NCBI GenBank assembly: GCA_005223375.1
Contig: RXOD01004787.1
Span: forward strand, 1-18,286
Reading direction: 5' to 3'
Length of the DNA: 18,286 bases
DNA from: Amoebophrya sp. AT5.2
Taxonomy: Eukaryota; Sar; Dinophyceae; Syndiniales; Amoebophryaceae
The number at the start of each line of letters is the position of its first letter. Position 1 is the first letter of the stretch. The notes under the pieces are model-generated. The model had not been told where the DNA came from and ran no database searches. It was given only the letters and a program-made list of their open reading frames with translations. Made by a program: the position numbers and the translations under genes. Below, one piece after another: positions 8,099 through 14,310 of this stretch.

Positions 8099-8720
8099 AC
8101 AACCGGAACCGAGCCGATGTTCGAGATGCTCCTGAAATACTTAAAACGAAACTGCTAATGGATTTTTTTTGTTATTGTTTTGCGTATGTGTATGGCTTTT
8201 ATGAATGATGTACAACACATGATATTTGTTTTGCTTATACAGCATGGAAATCAGGACAGCAAGTAGGTACGAGCGAGGACGACCCGCGGTACTATTCTAC
8301 TGATCAGTACCGGAGGAAACGGAAAAAGAAGGAAGTGATCGGAGGAAAGAGATCTGAGATATAGGGACAAGGAAATGAACGCGACCACAAGCACCTCACC
8401 AAGAAGCAGGAGTCCGCATGGAGAAAGAGACGAACTCCTGAAAAGAGATGAGACGAACTCTAAAAATACCTAATGAAGGACTGATCTAATTTTTGACTTG
8501 AAAGAACAAGCTTGCCTAGAAACCAGCCCTTACCGCTTGTTTTCGCCCAGATTGTTGAGGCTTTTGAACGTAGGTATGTGCGATGAATTTCTTGACCGTA
8601 AGATGAAGCGAGCCACGCGGTGACTGATGAATGCAAAACACCAGAATGGACACATACGAGTCAGGAATGCGCAAACGTGATCCCTAAGAAAAGCATGAAG
8701 GGCACCAGGTACGGAAAAAT
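8099..8720. other. Intergenic region, no gene seen
   Basis: About 620 nt, AT-richer than the genes around it. It holds an 11-bp direct repeat, GAGACGAACTC, at 8427-8437 and 8450-8460. No plausible exon or RNA gene was found. Confidence 0.45.
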
Positions 8721-10198
8721 ATGTTGAGATCGACTGCCGCACACAAATCGACGTCAACCACGCGACGAAGTTCGAAAATAAGTACTTCTCAGGGGGGTTC
8801 GACAGATAATTTCAATCCTTCGACTGAGATGAATTACAGTAATGCCATGCCACGGTCACGGAGCCCTCTTCGCCGTCGCGATGACCGAGAGGACAGGTCG
8901 AAAATAAGAGTGGAAGATGCAATTAGAGTGAGACCAGGGAGGTAACCGTCCGCGCAGGGTCGTTTGAGAAATATAGGTTTTTCAGGTGGAAGAAGATGCT
9001 CGAACAGCCGTCGGCATTCGGCGCGTTTGGTGCGCCCGGTGAAGGCTCTTATCCGAGTGACGACGCGCCTCTGGGAGACACCATCGGCAAGAAGCTCCGG
9101 AGTTACTGGTATGCGCTTGTCGACAAGCTTGCCTCCTCTATCGGCGGAAGCAGCGCCGATGATTTTGTTCCCGGCCATCGATCGTCCAGTGGCACCACGG
9201 CCTTGTCGCCTCCCCGCGGCGGCACGACCTTCGACGGCTACTGGTCCGCGGATTTGGGCAGGGAGAACGAGTTCTTCTACTGCAACGAGTCTCGCTGCTG
9301 GAAGAAGCGCGGCGAGACCGATGCGCAGCGTGCAGTCCGGCACCAGGAGGCGCTGTTGAAGGCGGGGTACGGCTGCGCTGGGGGAATGCGTACAAACTTG
9401 AACGCATTCGGCGCGGGAGAAACGGTGGCAGTCCCCGCGCCGCCTCCGGACCGGAGGAGCCCCGAGGAGAAGGAGAGAGTGAGACTCGAACGAGCAGAAC
9501 GGGCCCAGCAACAGCAACAGTGTCAGGGAGCTGGTGGAGGGGGAACAAAGGTCGTGGACAGCTGCTGGAGCTACACCGATTGGACAACCGGACTCGAGGT
9601 GCATCTGGGACCCGGGGGAAGTGGTGTCCCGAAAACGCTGTCGGAGCTGAATCGGGAACGCGGGATAAACTCCGGTGCAAATTACGTGCACGACAAGCCC
9701 GCCGAGCTGCAAGCGGACGCGCTTTCCGCTTCAAGCTCGAGCAGCGCGAGTGGCTCCACGACGGCGGGCGAACCGGCGACGGCGGGTAATGGGAATGGGA
9801 ATGCCTATGGCTATGCGCATTTGAATCCGCAAGCGCAGCACCAGCAGCAGTATGGCTATGCTGGGGGACCCCCGTACGCGCAATCGGTAGAAGGGGGTCC
9901 GGCACCAAGACCAACAGGTGGTAGTGCGGCGCAGCAGGCGAGCGTATCTGCTTTTGCGCAACTGCAGTCTCAACCGGCGGCACAAGCAAGGTACGCGTCG
10001 CCGTGGAGCGGCGGCGCCGCACCCGGAGTGGGTCACCCATCAGTAGTACCAGACGCCGTGACGAGCTTGTCCACCCCGGTTGCGCGGGGAGGGTACCAAG
10101 TGCCACACAGACAACAGGGCAGAAATACGGGCAATTACGGGAACAGCCGCCGGCCGCAACCAGGGCAGGTTGTGGCCACATCGGACCCGTTCGGGTGA
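8721..10198 (+). CDS. Low-complexity Gln/Gly/Pro-rich protein with Sec16-C-terminus-like motif; two exons
   Basis: Exons 8721-8941 and 8986-10198 join at phase 2 across a 44-nt intron (GTAACC...TTTCAG), giving 477 residues. The N-terminus is Ser/Thr-rich and then has an Arg/Ser stretch (PRSRSPLRRRDDREDRS). After the splice come SAFGAFGAPG, an amphipathic GKKLRSYWYALVDKLASSI, and the only folded-looking part: YWSADLGRENEFFYCNESRCWKK is visible in two overlapping halves, YWSADLGRENEFFY and FFYCNESRCWKK. Its pattern LG-x-x-N-x-F-Y-Y/F-...-W resembles the short conserved block near the C-terminus of plant and alveolate Sec16 (COPII coat scaffold). It is followed, as there, by PAPPP and a charged helix with QQQQQ. 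The C-terminal 200 residues are Gln/Gly/Tyr/Pro-rich and disordered, ending SDPFG, with a DPF triplet known from clathrin-adaptor ligands. The central Sec16 domain is absent, so true homology is uncertain. The first ATG in frame was chosen; Met at 8829 or 8847 could also serve. Confidence 0.72.
8942..8985 (+). other. 44-nt intron
   Basis: Phase 2, donor GTAACC, acceptor TTTTTCAG. Reading through would stop at 8943-8945. Splicing joins RPGR to WKKMLEQ and opens the frame for 400 more codons. Confidence 0.75.
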
Positions 10199-10291
10199 GC
10201 AGTGTCAAGCGTCTCAAACTGTTTACTCCAGCCCTCGGCTTTACCGCGCCCCCTCTCGCTCAGGAAACAGAGCGCCATATGTTGCCACGAA

Positions 10292-10319
10292 TGCCGCGGC
10301 TGCAAAAAAAGCCGCGGCA
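10292..10319. repeat. Perfect 9-bp stem hairpin
   Basis: TGCCGCGGC (10292-10300) pairs perfectly with GCCGCGGCA (10311-10319) across a 10-nt A-rich loop. It starts 94 nt past the stop of the Sec16-like gene, so it may lie in its 3' UTR. Each arm is itself nearly palindromic. Confidence 0.65.
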
Positions 10320-10560
10320 CGACTACACCAAGCAGGAATAGAAATTAGAAAAATTATATCTATATCACTGAGGACGGAAGCTTTGCCACGTGCCACGATC
10401 TAAGGTCCAAGTTATGATCGCGAAGAAGAAGATGATGTTGATCTTTTCTGATCAGTACAGGGACAGCATCCCGTCTGCAATTAAGTAGATGAGACCCCGA
10501 AAACACATACTACCTTGACCACGAAGAATTTTTTAAGCAAAGCTGAAATGATCATTGCAG

Positions 10561-10640
10561 AGCTAACTAGCACACAGCAGAAGCCGTCCTAACGCTGGAC
10601 AGACCTGGGGCTCGATTCCGAGCAAACGCTTTTTTTTTTT
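10561..10640 (+). other. Possible decayed tRNA or tRNA-derived element (Pol III signals)
   Basis: TAGCACA at 10568-10574 resembles the start of box A. GGCTCGATTCC at 10609-10619 matches the box B consensus except for one base. The 41-nt spacing is as in tRNAs. Between them GTCC (10586-10589) and GGAC (10597-10600) enclose a 7-nt loop like an anticodon arm, and a run of T begins at 10630, as at a Pol III terminator. The loop lacks U33, and neither the T stem nor the acceptor stem pairs properly, so this is not an intact tRNA. It could be a tRNA relic, a SINE head, or chance. Confidence 0.2.
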
Positions 10641-10919
10641 GATGTTCGGCGGAATTCGCGTTCTTGTCAGGCCGTGCTGCGTCTCGTTCTGAAACTGGCT
10701 CTGAAGATCCTCTTTTTTACCTGGAGGAACCTTTCAGCTTCGCCTTGACCGATCCGATGCGTGTACAATTCCAATTCGAAAAATTCCTCGCAAAGCCGTA
10801 CATTTATACCAATTTTTTGTGATATCGCGTTTCAGTGACTCGCCTTTTACCACAACGATCATGGCCATACGAACGCGTAGCTCATAGGAGATTCCCTCAA
10901 AGGCAAAAACTAAACCAGC

Positions 10920-11522
10920 ATGCCTGCTGCCGACATGGAGTCCGTGATCAGCGCTGCTCTTGGCGACGAGCATACCTACGTTTTCTCTTCCCTCTTCGGA
11001 GGTTGCAAGTCCCTTCCGAGTACTTCCTCGCGCGTCCGCCAGCTGGAAGTATTTGCGTATGGCACTTGCGACGACTACAGATCTGCAAGCCCGCCTCTCC
11101 CCGCCCTCACGCCCCTCCAGGCTCGCAAGCTACAGGTGCTCACGTTAACTTCCGTCGCGGCTGCAAACTCTCGGCTTAGTCTGACAGACTTGCGAGCGGT
11201 GCTGAGTCTGGAAGGCTTTGTTGTTTCATCGGCTGTTGATCATGTTTCGCCCGCTTCTACTGCGCGGTATGGGCAGGCCACAGACGATCCGGATTCCATT
11301 CTGCGGGAGGCGCTGCAGCGAGGGTTCGTGGCCGGAAGAATAGACCACTTGCGCGACACCTTTTTCGTCACCAGTGTGGACCTAGCGAGAGACGCGCGGA
11401 GAGAAGCGGTGGGGGCGATGATTGAGACGCTCGAGCGGTGGCGGGAGAGGTGCGACGAGGTGTTGGGAGAAGGGCAGCTGGGACTTTATTACAACAGAGA
11501 AGTGGACGAAATGGGAGGGTGA
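10920..11522 (+). CDS. CSN7: COP9 signalosome subunit 7 (PCI-domain protein)
   Basis: Single exon, 200 residues, TGA stop. CSN7 is a structural PCI subunit of the COP9 signalosome, which removes Nedd8 from cullin-RING ubiquitin ligases. Residues 8-54 match the family N-terminal half: YVFSSLF, spaced hydrophobics, then LEVFAYGTCDDYR (family L-x-V-F-A-Y-G-T-x-x-D-Y). Next is LPALTPLQARKLQVLTLTSVAAANSRLSLTDL (two overlapping parts: LTPLQARKLQVLTLTS and TSVAAANSRLSL), the helix entering the winged-helix part of the PCI domain. After a variable loop comes LREALQRGFVAGRIDHL, corresponding to the family I-x-x-x-V-x-G-x-x-D. Then DARREAVGAMIETLERW with CDEVL matches the family helix R-R-E-D-I-x-x-(M/I)-(I/V)-x-x-L-x-x-W-x-x-x-C. 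The protein is shorter than animal CSN7, lacking most of the far N-terminal helix and the C-terminal tail, and the loop around 105-135 is expanded. eIF3m shares the domain but not the FAYGT-DY motif. Confidence 0.88.
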   Translation: MPAADMESVISAALGDEHTYVFSSLFGGCKSLPSTSSRVRQLEVFAYGTCDDYRSASPPLPALTPLQARKLQVLTLTSVAAANSRLSLTDLRAVLSLEGFVVSSAVDHVSPASTARYGQATDDPDSILREALQRGFVAGRIDHLRDTFFVTSVDLARDARREAVGAMIETLERWRERCDEVLGEGQLGLYYNREVDEMGG

Positions 11523-12032
11523 ACTATCAGCAACATACAAGGCAAGACAGACACAGAGCATCTGCCAGAGGATGACAGCTGCTTTCTCCCGTGAAGGTTG
11601 AACGAGAAAAGTGCGTCAGACGCAATACCGACCGCACGCTGAAGATGTTCGTGCCGAATTAAGCACTAAGACAAAGGTGTAGTAGTAGCTACTATTAATG
11701 ATAATGTGCAACGCATCGCGAACGCGATTGGTTTATTGCGTCGGATTTCAGTCATGGTATGCTGCGGTTTTGCCGCTGTGTTCTTTGCATCTAGGCACAT
11801 CAGGTACTGCTAATGCCACGCACGGTCGGGTTTTTTCCAGCGCCAAGGACTGAGCAAACGAGATCCGTTTGCCACTGACACTGACCACTCTACTAGAACT
11901 AGACTTTGATTGACATCTTCGTCGTCTTTCTCTGCTTTTTGCGTGCGACGTCGCCGCCGGGGAAGAGCTTTATTTGACTTGCAAACTCATTTGCGGGAGT
12001 ACACGAAAAACGGCGAAAAAACGAGTTTGCAG
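11523..12032. other. Intergenic region, no gene seen
   Basis: About 510 nt. It holds a 12-bp palindrome TAGTAGCTACTA at 11683-11694 and an inverted repeat ATCGCG-AA-CGCGAT at 11715-11728, both within 210 nt of the CSN7 stop. Frame 3 is open from about 11910 into the next gene but has no ATG before 12033. Confidence 0.45.
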
Positions 12033-12795
12033 ATGATTCCGGCTACTTGTAAGCGAGCAACTGCAGCTCTTCTGCTCGGTTTCTGCTCCGGGCGCGGTTT
12101 TTTCCGACTTGCCGCCGCCTCCCAGTACCGTTTTCATGAAGGCGCCCGCCGGTTGTTTACGACCCTGCCAAAGAACAAGCTGCTGCAGTCTCTGCTGCCA
12201 CTTGCCGCCACGATGCCCAGCAACTACGACCAGCGACTTTCGTCGACGGGCTCTGCTTCGGCAGGTCTTCAGATTGCAACGCACGGCCCGGGAGCGTTGC
12301 AGCAGCCACGCACGGTGCGTTGCACCCCTCAGTCTTTCGCGTGCATGATGCTTCCGGACATGGTGAAAAAAAAGCTCGCGCTGGGCGACGAAGTAGGCCA
12401 TCGGCAGACTGCAGACCGTCCGACAACGGCCGCGGCGTACTACGCCCCGGCGGCCAAACCGCAACCTGCAAAACCAAAGCGAAAAAGTGGTGGACGCCGT
12501 GATGATGACGGAAAAGGTCGCGACGGGGCGGGACCGCCGTCGCTGGGCGGTGGGGGCGTGCTGGTCGTTAATATGGGCGCGGAGGAGGTGGCCGAGGACA
12601 GCGAGAGCGATAAGGAGGTGGCGGAGGCGGATGCAGAAGAGAAGTTGCTTCCCCCCTCTCCTGGCGCGACGATCGCCCCGCTGGCGCTGCTGCAGCGAGG
12701 GACGAAAGCAGCTGCAGCCAGCAGTGCGTACGAGCCCAACTTGGAGTTCTTCCGCTCTGACGTCCGGCTCTCTAGCGAAAAAACGAGTTTGCAGA
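12013..12795 (+). repeat. 21-bp direct repeat, copies at 12013-12033 and 12775-12795
   Basis: Both copies read GCG, six A, CGAGTTTGCAGA. They are 762 bp apart and in the same reading frame (a multiple of three), each translating as EKTSLQ. The first ends on the A of the proposed start codon. Each ends in TTTGCAG, which looks like a splice acceptor. Confidence 0.85.
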
Positions 12796-13028
12796 AGGTC
12801 GCGATCCTCCGGCCGTGCCCGGAGCGGGGAGATGCAGGTGCTTCATCTTCTAGCGGTGGCAGGGCAGTAACAAGAACAACTACTACTTCCGTGTGTGAGG
12901 GCGGGGGGAGTAAACGCGACAACGTGCTGTACATCTACGAAGCGCAGAATCCGCAGTCGACAGCAGCGGCCTGGATAGACACGGACGGCGATGAAATGAA
13001 GTACCAGCTTGTAAATACACTAGGATGA
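12033..13028 (+). CDS. Unknown protein with N-terminal targeting-like sequence
   Basis: 331 residues from the first ATG to a TGA. I do not recognise the family. Residues 1-45 have a hydrophobic core (ATAALLLGFCSGRGFF), few acids, and RRLFTTL at 39-45, resembling an R-3-type mitochondrial cleavage context; a signal peptide is the alternative. The DUF6787-like protein in this window also has RRLFT at its presequence end. A second possible start at 12213 (MPSNYDQRL) would omit the presequence. The middle alternates a possibly structured piece (PRTVRCTPQSFACMMLPDMVKKK) seen as TVRCTPQSFACMMLP, a basic Pro/Ala/Lys linker, VLVVNMG, an acidic stretch (AEDSESDKEVAEADAEEK) and Ser/Gly/Thr-rich linkers. 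The C-terminus (NVLYIYEAQNPQ, AAWIDTDGDEMKYQL) is hydrophobic and acidic in alternation, as if folded. A 21-bp direct repeat links the start codon region (12013-12033) with 12775-12795. Confidence 0.6.
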   Translation: MIPATCKRATAALLLGFCSGRGFFRLAAASQYRFHEGARRLFTTLPKNKLLQSLLPLAATMPSNYDQRLSSTGSASAGLQIATHGPGALQQPRTVRCTPQSFACMMLPDMVKKKLALGDEVGHRQTADRPTTAAAYYAPAAKPQPAKPKRKSGGRRDDDGKGRDGAGPPSLGGGGVLVVNMGAEEVAEDSESDKEVAEADAEEKLLPPSPGATIAPLALLQRGTKAAAASSAYEPNLEFFRSDVRLSSEKTSLQKVAILRPCPERGDAGASSSSGGRAVTRTTTTSVCEGGGSKRDNVLYIYEAQNPQSTAAAWIDTDGDEMKYQLVNTLG

Positions 13029-13093
13029 TTGAAAGCAGCGCCCTTTACGCGCGTTCCACTCGTCGTGGAAGTGACGTCTATGCCATCTTGAAG

Positions 13094-13532
13094 ATGAATA
13101 TTAAAGCGCCATATTTTGGTATTGCACATCTGTTTTCCTCAGAGGCAGAAGATGGCTTCCCTCTTCGCAGCATGCTTCCTATAGGTGCTATGGGGCTCTA
13201 GTACGGCCGCCGCTTGGCCTCGGTCTTCGAAGAGAACATGACCGGGTCAAGCTACTGGGACAAATTTACTCGTAGAGCTTCGATACGAAGCTGGACGTGA
13301 TAGCCTGACTCTGGAACGCGTGGCGGTCGCTCTTTCACAGCGGTTTCGGCTGGCTGCGCAGGGGCTGATTGGTGGGCCAGACGCGGTGGTGCGTAACGCG
13401 ATCGAGACATGCGTCCTGCACGGCGTGCAGAAGCTCAAGCTCGGCATCGACGGCTACAAGCGGGAGGTGGTGGACCTTGGAGCCCTCGTCTGCGCCGCGA
13501 AGTTCGAGTGGCGCGAATGCGTGGACTGCTGA
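13094..13532 (+). CDS. Tentative small two-exon gene, unknown product
   Basis: Frame 3 is open from 13242 to a TGA at 13530-13532 and encodes an ordered-looking segment: TNLLVELRYEAGRDSLTLER, VAVALSQRFRLAAQGLIGG, AVVRNAIETCVLHGVQKLKL and GIDGYKREVVDLGALVC. The alternation of amphipathic helices and strands is unlike the low-complexity shadow frames, so I think it is an exon. No ATG precedes it in frame. One model that works takes exon 1 from the ATG at 13094 to 13184 and exon 2 from 13252 (phase 1; donor GTGCTA, acceptor GTCAAG), giving 123 residues. Donor and acceptor are weak. The GP-x-x-V-R-x-A-I-E-x-x-x-x-x-G-V-x-x-x-K-L pattern recalls a helix-strand unit of amidohydrolases, but that is too little to name it. 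It could also be a gene remnant. Confidence 0.35.
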
Positions 13533-14310
13533 GTAGCGACCAATGTCGTGGTTCCAGATTGCTTGCCTTTCCAGACGTCCTGTGATGCGCCGCTGCCCCT
13601 ACGAGAAAAGAAGCCAAACACTGATATCATATTCTGCCTGAAAACGCTAATCATTCGCATGTTGGAGGTTCACCGAATGTTTTCTCTCGTAGGTGGCGCT
13701 TGCACACCATACATGATCACTAACAGCTCCCACCCCGCAAAAAAAAAAAAACGGCACGAACTTGAGAATACAGTGAGCATTATATTATTAAAAGGCGACG
13801 CATGATTTCTTGCACGCGCCGTATAGAAAAGGACCTTTGCGTTCCTTGCCGGCTACTGAGAAAGAGAAACAGTGACTCCCGCTTACGGGCGCGCCGCGTC
13901 ACGTCGAGCGGTCTGTTATCTGTTATCACGTATTGACGCAGATGAAACCGCTGACATGGCGGGGGCGCAACGCCAGCGCGATGAAAAGCGGTTGTCTCCG
14001 CCTCCATTCGTCAAGCATTGGTAGTGGCCTAAATGCGGATACGCGGTGCCAAACACGCGAAGTAAATTTGATATTCCTTTCCAAAGTCGAGACCGAGAGG
14101 AAACGCAGCAAATTGAGAGCGCGTCGACGATCGAGGCGGCAAATCGCTTGAGCGAGAGCAGCGCTGTGACGAAGTTAGTAGAGCAAAACGGCTACCGCGA
14201 AGAATATGCAGAACGGGGAGCGGCTTGTGAGAGAAGCAAAGATCGATTTAGACCAAGTTAGTAGAAAGATATTTTACTTACTTTAGATCGACGACTTCTT
14301 CGAAACAAGG
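13533..14310. other. Intergenic region, no gene seen
   Basis: About 780 nt before the K+ channel gene, with a run of 12-13 A around 13739-13751. Open frames at 13933-14261 are polar and begin at non-ATG codons. One (14025-14261) is rich in Glu, Arg and Ser and could be an unrecognised exon, but nothing supports it. Confidence 0.4.

Larger units (their letters stand above)
10199..10919. other. Intergenic region with a hairpin and a tRNA-like Pol III signal set
   Basis: About 720 nt between the Sec16-like gene and CSN7. Apart from the hairpin at 10292-10319 and the box A/box B/T-run arrangement at 10561-10640, I see no gene. An open frame on the minus strand overlapping the CSN7 start has no family resemblance. 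Confidence 0.5.

Noticed and set aside
8834..9712. Minus-strand open frame of 292 codons
   Set aside because: It overlaps the same plus-strand gene and its intron, with low-complexity translation and no motif.
9138..10217. Long minus-strand open frame (359 codons) opposite the Sec16-like gene
   Set aside because: It mirrors a GC-rich, biased coding region. Its translation is Arg/Pro/Ser/Leu-rich without domains, and the plus strand has the better gene model.
14025..14261. Polar open frame before the K+ channel gene
   Set aside because: No ATG at its start, no domain, and no splice sites that join it to the channel frame convincingly.
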